Shown here: piece after piece, positions 29,468 through 38,478 of the stretch | Layout: each line of letters opens with the position of its first letter | Numbering within the stretch: position 1 is the first letter of the stretch | Assembly (NCBI GenBank): GCA_013204385.1 | Contig: JABMNY010000026.1 | Location: 1 to 48,842 of the forward strand | Length of the DNA stretch: 48,842 bases | Source: Candidatus Uhrbacteria bacterium | Lineage (GTDB): Bacteria; Patescibacteriota; Patescibacteriia; UBA9934; GWF2-40-263 | Reading direction: 5' to 3' | The notes under the pieces: model-generated | Seen by the model: the letters and a program-made list of their open reading frames with translations, nothing else | Told to the model about the DNA's origin: nothing | Databases searched by the model: none | Translations under genes and position numbers: made by a program

Positions 29468-32400
29468 TTACTTGGTCCAAGTCTCAGATCCGAGATCGAG
29501 ATCATCTTGCAAGTAACCATTGTGCCAATCACCTGTTGATGTGGCATTGGTTGTCGTCACGTGAGCAGATGCACTGAGATCTGACCAAATGAGTGTTTGA
29601 CTCACTCCGGCAGAATCTCCAGCAGCAGCTGAAGTGTGAGTCTTGACGATGGTAGCTGTAGTAGTTCCATCATTCAAGTATGAACCAGCGTTGATAGCTG
29701 TATCAGCAGCGAGGTAGAAGCTTACAGAATCTCCTGAAGTATCAGCACCAACGGTTCTGAATCCAACTGGAGTTCCACGAACAACATACGTTACTGTTTC
29801 TCCAGCGGAGATCACATCTTCAGTAGCCCAAGTAACAATAAGGTTTGAATCAGCCTCTAAGAAAGCACCTGTGCCCTCAACAGAGTTTCCATCTTCATCT
29901 TGGATGAGAACAGAAGTAGTGATATCAGAACCATTCTTGTAGAACTTGAAGGTGTCTACACCCATGGTATCAGCTGTACCACCGTCGCTCCATGTTGATG
30001 TCAACTTGAATTGCTTCAAAGAAACATCTCCATTTGAGTCAGCAGTTACAGTGAACTTGTAGAGATCAGTTGCTTGGCTGTTTACAACAGTTGAGTTTGT
30101 AAGATCAACCTGAGCAAATGTTGGGATTGAGTTGAATACGTACACCTCATTTCCATCACGGTCAGTTGCATCAGTTGTAACTGTTCCGGTTGAATCTGAG
30201 TATCGTGCAGAGTCAAGTGAAGTTGCAGTGTTCTTCTGTGAAGCTCCAGCCCCTACACCAATATCGTTCAATACGAGTTTGGCTGTAATGGTCTTGGAAG
30301 TTCCAGCAGGAACACTGATGCTCAATCCTGTGATAAGTGCAGCTCCATTTTTTACAGCGTCACCTGACAACTGAGCAAATACAGCTGAACCGAGTAAGGT
30401 TGTTCCATCGTACAATGATGCAGATGAAGCAACTCCAACGGCTGCAGCAGGAATTGAGACTTGAATCTGATCGATTGTGTATGACTCTCGAACAGCAGTG
30501 AACTTGTACTTAGCTGTTTCAACAGTCTGTCCACCAGCAACAGCCATGTTGACAGGTGTTCCACCGTCGAGAGCTGTTGTGAATGAACCACTTACGTACC
30601 AAGTAATACTTTGTCCACCAATTACAGATCCATCGATTGATGTACCTGAGTCAGAAGCTGTTCCGTCTACGTCAAGTGTTGGTGTAATGACGTCATCACC
30701 GTCTGTATCATCTGAAACAGATGTTGCAACGGTAGCGTATGCATTGATGTAAATCGTTTCACCTGGCTCGAGTGTGTAGTTTACAGACCAAGCGTTTGCT
30801 GTAAGAGACACGGTGCTCTTAGCGCTTGATGTGTTTTCATCACCCTCTGGACCATACATAACGTAAAGGTTTGTGTAGTCAGCAGCAGCGCTCGCTTCAG
30901 ATACAGCAGAAGAGAATGCAAGGTCAAACTGTGTAAGATTGACTGATTCTGTTGTTGCAGCTGTTACGGTCCATGAACCAACTTTGTAGCCAGTCTTTGG
31001 AGCAACCGCTGTCTGATCAGCGTAACTTGTGTTCTCAGAAACGGTCAGAGAACCAGTTCGAACAGTGAGTGTGTTTCCATTAGTATCAGCTCCTGGAAGT
31101 GATGTGTATGAACCTGAAGTCATTCGAAGCACGTTGCTTGATAATGCTGTTGCATCGATCACAAGTTGAATTGTATCGTTTGCAGCAACACCGTCTGTTC
31201 CTTCAGAATCGTAGACGTCAGCACGGACTTCCATGGTGATAGGTGATCCAGGGTACACAACGAATTGTGAACCAAATGTGTAAGCAGAGTATGAAGCTGC
31301 AGAACCAGCAACACCAGTACATGAACTAGCTGTTGTGTTGTCGTTTCCACAGATCACAGAAGTGCTTCCAACCTGAGTTCCATCAACATAGATGGCACCA
31401 TTTCGGAGTTTGAATGCTGTGTCTGAATCATCTTCAATTACATTGAAGTTGAGGGATTCAATCTTCATGGCTTCACCTGTTGCTTTTACTTCAAATGAAG
31501 CAAGAGAAGCATTAGATGCACCAATGATCAAATCACCAGAAGCTGAGTCAATTTCTTTTGTGAATGTAAGGTTACCTGAAGCGATGGTTTGAGCACCAGC
31601 ATCTCGTGTTGAGAATGTTGTGCTATTAGCCTGTACCAAAATTGGTTGATCGTAATCTTCTTCAATGAAGATTGCGTCAGCTGCATTTCGCATACCAACA
31701 GTAACGGTACGAGTTGAACCACCCCAGATATCAGCCATCACTTTAATAGCGTGAGTTCCTGTAGTCATTCGAATTGGGTCTGCTGAGAGGTCGAATGTGA
31801 TGTAACCATCAGCATCCTCTTCTGCAACAGTGTCTCCGTAGTTTACTCCAGCAACGTAAAGATCCCAGTTTCCAAGATCCTCTTCATTGATAGAACCAAT
31901 GTTTCGGAATCGGATTGCTGTGAGCAAAGACTCGTTACTTCCAATAGTCACAGTATTGTTCCAGAGAGTGTAATCATCCTGTGGATCAAGTGAGCCATTA
32001 GCTGAAGGAGTTGTTGATGTAGCAAAACTTACAGTTCCAAATCCTGTAACAGTCGCAATGGTGTGCGTTGCAGAAGCAATCGCAGATCCTGTTGACTCAT
32101 AAGCGCCGCTGTAAACAACGTCGTCTGGGTCAAGAGTAACACCAACAGTCTGTCCAGATGTTCCTGTAAGAATGTCTGATCGAACATCAACGGTGTATGT
32201 TCCACCTGCTGGAATCGTGAAGAGACCAGTTGAATCGTTCCAAGAGATTTGTCCACTTGAAACAGATGCGGAATCAGATGTACGAACCCAACCATCAAAC
32301 AAGTAAGTGTTTGTAAGAGTTGTGTCAGCTGAAACACCTGTTCGTTCCAATACAACTTTTGTCACAACAACATCTGAAGATGAAGAGTTTGAAAAGTCAT

Positions 32401-33214
32401 ATGAACCGAGGTGTCCGAGCGCCTGTGCAGCAACAAGTGTGCTTGAAGCTGGAGATGATGATGAGAGAGAAACAGAAACTTCTTGTGTTTCTGCATACTC
32501 ATCTGTTTCAACCATCTGACCTGCGTCTGTCAAGTAAGCAAGCTCACCTGTGACATCAGAACCCATGGTGAAACTATCCATGTCAAAACCAGTTCCTGAA
32601 AGAACGAATCCGTCCTGGAACATGTTTCCTGACATTCCTGCTGCTGAGACCATGAGAAGTTCACCACCCCATACGAGGTAGGTGTCAGATCCATCGGTCC
32701 AGAGCATACCTTCGTATCCCATTGATGCGTCAGTAAGAGAGTCGCCTACAGAGTAGTCAACAAAGAATACGTCTGGAACATCATCGATGTACGTGTTCCA
32801 ATCGCTTCCTGCAAGACCTTCAGCTACTTCTTCTGATTCAATCCAGTGGATTGTACCGTCTTGAGCAACAGCGTAGGTCTTTTCATCACTCTCAATCTTG
32901 ATCCATCGTGAACCTGGTCGGGCTACGATATTTCCAGCAAGAGTAATGTCGGCAAGAGCCTCGTCAGTGATTTCAACAACTCCGTCGAAATCTTCAAACC
33001 ATGAAAAGTAAGTCTTTTCATTTGGGAAAGAGTAGCGCTGTCCGTCTGAACCGTAGTAATAAACAGTTGAGAGAGTTTCACCCTTAATCAAGTCGCCGTA
33101 AGAAGCAGCAGAAGCTTGAGAAGGTACAAACGCAGTCAAACCAGCTGTAGCAACAATTGTTGCAGCTGCGACCACGAATGTGAACGCTTTCTGTATTCGG
33201 AGAGAATTAGTCAT
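29468..33214 (-). CDS. Large S-layer-like secreted protein (1248 aa)
   Basis: Signal peptide ending SQASAA; Ser/Thr/Ala-rich repetitive beta-strand sequence. Confidence 0.7.
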   Translation of the reverse strand: MTNSLRIQKAFTFVVAAATIVATAGLTAFVPSQASAASYGDLIKGETLSTVYYYGSDGQRYSFPNEKTYFSWFEDFDGVVEITDEALADITLAGNIVARPGSRWIKIESDEKTYAVAQDGTIHWIESEEVAEGLAGSDWNTYIDDVPDVFFVDYSVGDSLTDASMGYEGMLWTDGSDTYLVWGGELLMVSAAGMSGNMFQDGFVLSGTGFDMDSFTMGSDVTGELAYLTDAGQMVETDEYAETQEVSVSLSSSSPASSTLVAAQALGHLGSYDFSNSSSSDVVVTKVVLERTGVSADTTLTNTYLFDGWVRTSDSASVSSGQISWNDSTGLFTIPAGGTYTVDVRSDILTGTSGQTVGVTLDPDDVVYSGAYESTGSAIASATHTIATVTGFGTVSFATSTTPSANGSLDPQDDYTLWNNTVTIGSNESLLTAIRFRNIGSINEEDLGNWDLYVAGVNYGDTVAEEDADGYITFDLSADPIRMTTGTHAIKVMADIWGGSTRTVTVGMRNAADAIFIEEDYDQPILVQANSTTFSTRDAGAQTIASGNLTFTKEIDSASGDLIIGASNASLASFEVKATGEAMKIESLNFNVIEDDSDTAFKLRNGAIYVDGTQVGSTSVICGNDNTTASSCTGVAGSAASYSAYTFGSQFVVYPGSPITMEVRADVYDSEGTDGVAANDTIQLVIDATALSSNVLRMTSGSYTSLPGADTNGNTLTVRTGSLTVSENTSYADQTAVAPKTGYKVGSWTVTAATTESVNLTQFDLAFSSAVSEASAAADYTNLYVMYGPEGDENTSSAKSTVSLTANAWSVNYTLEPGETIYINAYATVATSVSDDTDGDDVITPTLDVDGTASDSGTSIDGSVIGGQSITWYVSGSFTTALDGGTPVNMAVAGGQTVETAKYKFTAVRESYTIDQIQVSIPAAAVGVASSASLYDGTTLLGSAVFAQLSGDAVKNGAALITGLSISVPAGTSKTITAKLVLNDIGVGAGASQKNTATSLDSARYSDSTGTVTTDATDRDGNEVYVFNSIPTFAQVDLTNSTVVNSQATDLYKFTVTADSNGDVSLKQFKLTSTWSDGGTADTMGVDTFKFYKNGSDITTSVLIQDEDGNSVEGTGAFLEADSNLIVTWATEDVISAGETVTYVVRGTPVGFRTVGADTSGDSVSFYLAADTAINAGSYLNDGTTTATIVKTHTSAAAGDSAGVSQTLIWSDLSASAHVTTTNATSTGDWHNGYLQDDLDLGSETWTK

Positions 33215-33458
33215 AGTATAGAATTTGTGCCCAGTTTTTACTGGGTATCTTTTATCCAGGCGTAATAATAAATGGTGCCCAGATGAACCTTTTAGCCTAG
33301 GTTATAGGCTTTTGTTTAATTACGAGTGAACGACCTTTCGGCCTCGACCTTTTATAGCTTCCCGTGAATTAATGAATTCATTCACTTCTCCATCTTAACG
33401 AATGAAGAAGTGAGCAAGGACTCCTTCTGTTATGAAGGGGTCCCAGGCTCAATGATGA
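33215..33458 (-). promoter_or_regulatory. Long upstream region of the S-layer gene with several inverted repeats
   Basis: CCCAG-tttta-CTGGG, AGCCTA-ggt-TATAGGCT, GTGAATTAATGAATTCATTCAC, GGACTCCTTC-tgttat-GAAGGGGTCC. Confidence 0.55.
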
Positions 33459-34403
33459 TTATTCTTGTGGTGAAATTTCTACAGGGACTTCCGTGATCTC
33501 TGCTGACACTTCAATTGGCACGGCGATCTGTTGTTCGAACTCAAAGTCTTTTAAGACTTGAAAGGCTCGTCGATACAACCCCTCTGAACGAAGCGCTTCT
33601 ACGACATCTAATGTCTCAGATGCTACTTCACCAAACTGTGCTTCAATGGAAGTAATCTTTTGTGCTAAAGAGGTATCAAGCTCATGTGCGCTCTCTTCAT
33701 CTTGTTCAACTTCATGCGCTGTGATGATGACCTCGACAACCTGATCCTTTGTTTCTTCTAAAAGGTCTTCTACGTCTCCACGAACATCGTCTGGAAGCGC
33801 TGAGCTTGAAGAAGCAACGGTTGATGAATAGGCTTCAACTTTTCGTCCAACTGCTTTTGCAAATTCTTGTTGAGATGCTGTTGAATCTTCTACTTGAAGT
33901 TCATCTTTGATGTTCTCAACCTCTGTCTTGAAACGATTAGCCGCAAGCTGAACTGTTTCCGGATGTGTGTCATTTAATAAGACAGCAAGCTGAACCATTT
34001 CTTCAAGACGTCGTCCCGCAAACTCCACACGAAGATTGGCACGCTGATCATCTCCCACAGCTAATGTGATTTGAGCTCTTTCCATTGCAAGTTTCACTGG
34101 ATAGAGTTTCTCACCTGGAATCGCGTTCACAGAAGCATTTGCTACAGACACCCAACCCATAATTGCAAAAACGAAAACAGCCATTGCTGCTGACAATGGT
34201 CGTAAAAGATTGTGGGTCAGATCATGAAGATAAAACTCGACATAATCACGCCACACATAAGGGGATGTTTTTTCCGGAATCTCGAATCCATTTCGGAGCA
34301 ACGCTTTTTCATGGATCGAGGATGTATCTAAATCCGCCCCAAAAGAAGACTCATGCTTGAGCTCTTTGAGTGCGTTGATAATTTGTTGATCTAGATGATC
34401 CAT
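33459..34403 (-). CDS. DUF5667-domain putative anti-sigma factor
   Basis: Single TM; PGEKLYPVKLAMERAQITLAVGDDQRANLRVEFAGRRLEEM. Confidence 0.7.
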   Translation of the reverse strand: MDHLDQQIINALKELKHESSFGADLDTSSIHEKALLRNGFEIPEKTSPYVWRDYVEFYLHDLTHNLLRPLSAAMAVFVFAIMGWVSVANASVNAIPGEKLYPVKLAMERAQITLAVGDDQRANLRVEFAGRRLEEMVQLAVLLNDTHPETVQLAANRFKTEVENIKDELQVEDSTASQQEFAKAVGRKVEAYSSTVASSSSALPDDVRGDVEDLLEETKDQVVEVIITAHEVEQDEESAHELDTSLAQKITSIEAQFGEVASETLDVVEALRSEGLYRRAFQVLKDFEFEQQIAVPIEVSAEITEVPVEISPQE

Positions 34404-34411
34404 ATAGCAGA

Positions 34412-34987
34412 TTATGTCTTCTCTATCAGTGCTCGTACTTTTTTTAAGGCTCTGTGGATAAGCACAGATGTTGCGTTCTCTGTCTTGCCAAGATACTTGG
34501 CAATTTCTTTAACAGAATATCCTTCGACGAATCTCAGAAGTAACGCCTCTCGATCATCTTCATTTTCTAGCGCTTTGATTCCTTGTGCCACCAATCCTGC
34601 ATCAATTCCTTTTTCTGTGTGCTCACCAGAGAATTTTGATTCAAGATGGATCCCACCTTCTCCTTCTTCAGAAACAGCCACCTCTTCTTTTCCTTCACGT
34701 TGACGATAGAACTCTGCCACGATCCCACGAGCGATCGTATAAGAGAGACCAGAGAAGTGTTGGACGGGTGTTTGTATCGAGTACTCCCAAAGCCGAAGCA
34801 TCAGGGTGGAATATGCATCCTCCACATCTGCATGCGTCGGAAGCTTCCGATACAGAAACTTCTGCAGACCAGGTGCATAGATCCCTAGGATCGAAGCAAA
34901 CGCATGCTCGTCCTTAAAGACCCGTATTCTGAACAGAAGGAATTTTTCTTTGCTGTCTGTCACATGAGTAGTCATTAAAAAAGCCAT
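34412..34987 (-). CDS. ECF-type RNA polymerase sigma factor
   Basis: DVEDAYSTLMLRLWEY; LLLRFVEGYSVKEIAKYLGKTENATSVLIHRALKKVR. Confidence 0.85.
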   Translation of the reverse strand: MAFLMTTHVTDSKEKFLLFRIRVFKDEHAFASILGIYAPGLQKFLYRKLPTHADVEDAYSTLMLRLWEYSIQTPVQHFSGLSYTIARGIVAEFYRQREGKEEVAVSEEGEGGIHLESKFSGEHTEKGIDAGLVAQGIKALENEDDREALLLRFVEGYSVKEIAKYLGKTENATSVLIHRALKKVRALIEKT

Positions 34988-35067
34988 TATCTTACAAATT
35001 TCCTCCTCCTGATGTGCCTACAATATGAGAAAAATAGCTTAAATTAGGAAATATATCAAGGTATAGG

Positions 35068-35096
35068 TTGACCCAGTTCTTTTTTTTGGCTACACT
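35068..35096 (+). promoter_or_regulatory. sigma70-type promoter TTGACC-N17-TACACT
   Basis: Hexamers with 17-nt spacer upstream of 35129. Confidence 0.55.
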
Positions 35097-35128
35097 AGTA
35101 TTGACAAACAAGGTTATCAACACCCTAT

Positions 35129-35407
35129 ATGAAACCAGTAATTCGACTTTCTGTCTCAGAAGCTGCCAAAATGTTTGGGATTAGCCAACGCACAGTCAGA
35201 CGCGCAATCCAGAACAATGAAGTAACTTATGTGGTTGTACAAGGTCGGTATAAGCTCAACTTTGAATCTATTTTGAGATGGTCTCAGCGCACAACGACTG
35301 TCAAAAACAAACGGGACAATCAAGGAATAGGTCAGTATGTAGACAAGTGGAAGATCAGCGCCAAACTCTACTCTCCTAATCCAAAGTCGCTCGACAAAGA
35401 AGCCTAA
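35129..35407 (+). CDS. Small helix-turn-helix (excisionase/MerR-like) protein
   Basis: LSVSEAAKMFGISQRTVRRAIQNNEVTYVVVQGRYKLN. Confidence 0.75.
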   Translation: MKPVIRLSVSEAAKMFGISQRTVRRAIQNNEVTYVVVQGRYKLNFESILRWSQRTTTVKNKRDNQGIGQYVDKWKISAKLYSPNPKSLDKEA

Positions 35408-35422
35408 CCTCCTTCCCTGTTT

Positions 35423-36319
35423 ATGTTTGAGAAAAAGATTGTTACCCCCACCTCTCATCACCCTTACTTCTTCCATCTACTAGGAATAGGGATCCTGATG
35501 CTAAACAAGATCCGATACGCTGTTCGTGGCTACCAGGAACCTCGTCCATTTTCTGTAGCTGACGTACAACAAGCTCTCACGTATGATCGAGAGGTTGTTA
35601 GAAACTGGCTCGATGCACTGCATGATTATACTCGTGAAACGGCTCAAGGAAAAGTCGTGCTCGAGCTTGGTCCAGGAGCTGATCTTGGACCAGCATTATT
35701 TCTTCTTGCACAAGGTGCGAAGCAGTACATCACCATCGATGCAAACCGACTCATCGATCAAACTTCCCCAACCTTCTACGAGACACTTTTACACTCTGTA
35801 AAAAATGGCACACAACTCAAAACGGAATTAGAGAAGACGCTCGCAGGAAATGGAGATCGAATCAAATATATTGTTGACCCATCGTTCAATCTTGCATCCA
35901 TCAAAACATCGGGAGTGGATCTTGTTGTGAGTCAAGCAGCATTCGAACATTTCTCTGACATCAAGCAGACTCTCACACAACTTGGTTCCATCGTGAAACC
36001 AGGCGGAGTCCTGATTGCAGAAGTTGATCTCATGACACACACTGGGGCTATTCGTTCTCGAGACCCGCTCAACATCTACCGCTTTTCAAATTTGCTTTAT
36101 CGGTTGATGCATTACTCAGGTATCCCCAATAGACAACGACCTGAAGCCTACAAACAAGTCCTTGAAGCCAATGACTGGTACAATGTAGAAGTTATTCCAT
36201 TGCAAACACTTCCACGCTCATACGTGGACAAGATACAGCCTGGACTCGCGCATGCATTCCAAGGATTAGACGCACAGATGCATATCCTTTCATTCCTTCT
36301 GCGGGCCACCAAGCGGTAA
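35423..36319 (+). CDS. SAM-dependent methyltransferase
   Basis: GKVVLELGPGADLGPALFL...VSQAAFEHFSDIKQTLTQLGSIVKPGGVLIAEVDL. Confidence 0.82.
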   Translation: MFEKKIVTPTSHHPYFFHLLGIGILMLNKIRYAVRGYQEPRPFSVADVQQALTYDREVVRNWLDALHDYTRETAQGKVVLELGPGADLGPALFLLAQGAKQYITIDANRLIDQTSPTFYETLLHSVKNGTQLKTELEKTLAGNGDRIKYIVDPSFNLASIKTSGVDLVVSQAAFEHFSDIKQTLTQLGSIVKPGGVLIAEVDLMTHTGAIRSRDPLNIYRFSNLLYRLMHYSGIPNRQRPEAYKQVLEANDWYNVEVIPLQTLPRSYVDKIQPGLAHAFQGLDAQMHILSFLLRATKR

Positions 36320-38358
36320 TGTCATTTATGGTTCGATACACCCTCTCTGTCTGTTGTCTTTCTTTCCTGATTTTTTTAGGATCTGCTTTTGGAGTTCATG
36401 CGGAATCCTCCTCAAAGAACTACGTGAGAACTGCCAGCATCTACCTACAAGGAGGAGCTACGCTTGATGCACACACACAAGAACTCTCTGCGTTTGATCT
36501 GATTGTCATCCCTGTGGAAGTCCAAGTGTGGAACAAATCTTTTTTCACCACGATTCGCAATCTCAACCCAGACATCATTATTCTTCCCTATGTCGCAACC
36601 GTGAGTTGGAATGATGCATATTGGGTCGATTCCCTTCATCAGTCCATGTACTCCGACATTGAATCTGATTGGTGGCTAAAGGATGGAAATGGAAATCAAG
36701 TATCCGTCTGGACAAACACGCGTGCACTCAATCTCAACTCTGACTGGGTTCCTTATCTCGCCCAACATGTAAAGGATGTTGTCCTTGCTTCTGGGTACTG
36801 GGATGGTGTGTACTTCGACGAGGTTCAGGACTCCATCAGTTGGGTTGGTTCAACCGATGTAAACCAAGATGGTCAGACAGATACAGCATCACAGGCCGAC
36901 ACACTCTGGGCAGAGAACTACAAAGAACTTTTTCAGTCGACCCGAGAACTCATCGGAGACGATTTTATTATCATGACAAACGGAAGTTCAAACTCTGATT
37001 TCTTTCCCTATGTAAACGGACGCATGTTTGAAACCTTCCCTTCCTCTCACAACACTCTTTCTGAATGGGAGAATATGACAGGTGAATATGAGACCGTTGA
37101 ACAAGGAGTCGCGTACGAGCCCTACAACATGATTAACGTCAACACAGATAACACTGGTGGAATAGGAACAGAAAAGGATTACCAGGCGGTGCGTTTTGGC
37201 CTTACAACAACGTTACTTGGAGATGGATACTTTTCTTATGATGAAAGTACCTATAACCATTCTGTTTTATGGACATACGATGAATTTGGAGTCTATTTGG
37301 GTGCGCCAAAAACAACACGTCAAAATGTCTTCAACCCACAACAGACCTCTCTTGATCAAGGAGTGTGGTTGAGAGAATTCGAAGAAGGAAAAGTGATTGT
37401 GAATGCAACCACCACCACACAAACCATTCGTCTCGATGGAGAATTTGAAAAACTCCATGGCATTCAAGATGTATCTGTGAATAATGGTCGAATCGTGACT
37501 GAAGTCACGATTGCCCCACAAGATGGTGTGATTTTGCTACGTCCCATAGAAGAAATACTGGGAGCTACCTATATCAATGGAGCATTTGCCCGCATTTACG
37601 ACTTTGACGGAAACACAAAACGCACAGGGTTCTTTGCGTACGACAATTCTCAACGTGGTGGCTCGCAAGTCATCCATTTTGATACCAATGGTGATGGAGC
37701 ATATGAAACTATCAGTGCAGACGATACGTATGTCACGATTTATAACAGTGATAGCTCACTTCACGTGAAGTTTGCTCCGTATACAGAAACCTATTCAAGA
37801 GGAATCAACATCTCTGTGGGCGACATTGAAGATGATGGTTCTATCGAGATCGTAACTGGAACTGAAAACGGAGGAGGTCCGCAAGTACGCGTTTTTAACG
37901 CGGACGGGGTTTTGATCAACCCTGGATTCTTCGCCTATGCCGATTCGTTTCGTGGAGGGGTCAATGTTGCGATCGGGGACCTAAATGGAGACAATGTCAA
38001 AGAAATTATCTGCGGAGCGGGATATAACGGAGGACCACATGTGAGGGTCTTCAAAAAAGACGGAACACTCATCAATCCCGGATTCTTTGCCTATGACACC
38101 GCGTTCCGTGGTGGAGTAAACGTGGCAGTTGGCGATGTGGACGGAGATGGCATCGACGATATCGTCACAGGTCCAGGTCTCGGAGGCTCCCCTCTTGCGC
38201 GTGTGTATGATCGTGATGGAATCCTCAAAAATGAATTCTATCTTTTTGAAGCGTCCTTACATGATGGACTCGAGGTTGTGGCCTCTGATATTGACGGAGA
38301 TGGGATTGCGGAGATCATTGGTCTTACGGCTGACGTATTTACCTTAAGTTCAAATTAA
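36319..38358 (+). CDS. Secreted putative glycoside hydrolase (GHL15-like TIM barrel) with FG-GAP repeats
   Basis: GYWDGVYFDEVQDSISW; GDIEDDGSIEIVTGTENGGGPQVRVFNADG repeats. Confidence 0.72.
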   Translation: MSFMVRYTLSVCCLSFLIFLGSAFGVHAESSSKNYVRTASIYLQGGATLDAHTQELSAFDLIVIPVEVQVWNKSFFTTIRNLNPDIIILPYVATVSWNDAYWVDSLHQSMYSDIESDWWLKDGNGNQVSVWTNTRALNLNSDWVPYLAQHVKDVVLASGYWDGVYFDEVQDSISWVGSTDVNQDGQTDTASQADTLWAENYKELFQSTRELIGDDFIIMTNGSSNSDFFPYVNGRMFETFPSSHNTLSEWENMTGEYETVEQGVAYEPYNMINVNTDNTGGIGTEKDYQAVRFGLTTTLLGDGYFSYDESTYNHSVLWTYDEFGVYLGAPKTTRQNVFNPQQTSLDQGVWLREFEEGKVIVNATTTTQTIRLDGEFEKLHGIQDVSVNNGRIVTEVTIAPQDGVILLRPIEEILGATYINGAFARIYDFDGNTKRTGFFAYDNSQRGGSQVIHFDTNGDGAYETISADDTYVTIYNSDSSLHVKFAPYTETYSRGINISVGDIEDDGSIEIVTGTENGGGPQVRVFNADGVLINPGFFAYADSFRGGVNVAIGDLNGDNVKEIICGAGYNGGPHVRVFKKDGTLINPGFFAYDTAFRGGVNVAVGDVDGDGIDDIVTGPGLGGSPLARVYDRDGILKNEFYLFEASLHDGLEVVASDIDGDGIAEIIGLTADVFTLSSN

Positions 38359-38478
38359 GGATACGATAATGTTATGGAACTCAAAAACGAATTTCAAAAA
38401 GCCATCGCCTGTGACAGTGTTGGAAAACCACACTCAATTCTTGGGAGAGCGGTTTGTTTAACAGCCCATCCGGGAAAG

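Noticed and set aside
35129-35407. Excisionase-like HTH gene as marker of an integrated mobile element
   Set aside because: No integrase, att repeats or phage genes nearby; such small HTH proteins are common stand-alone regulators.
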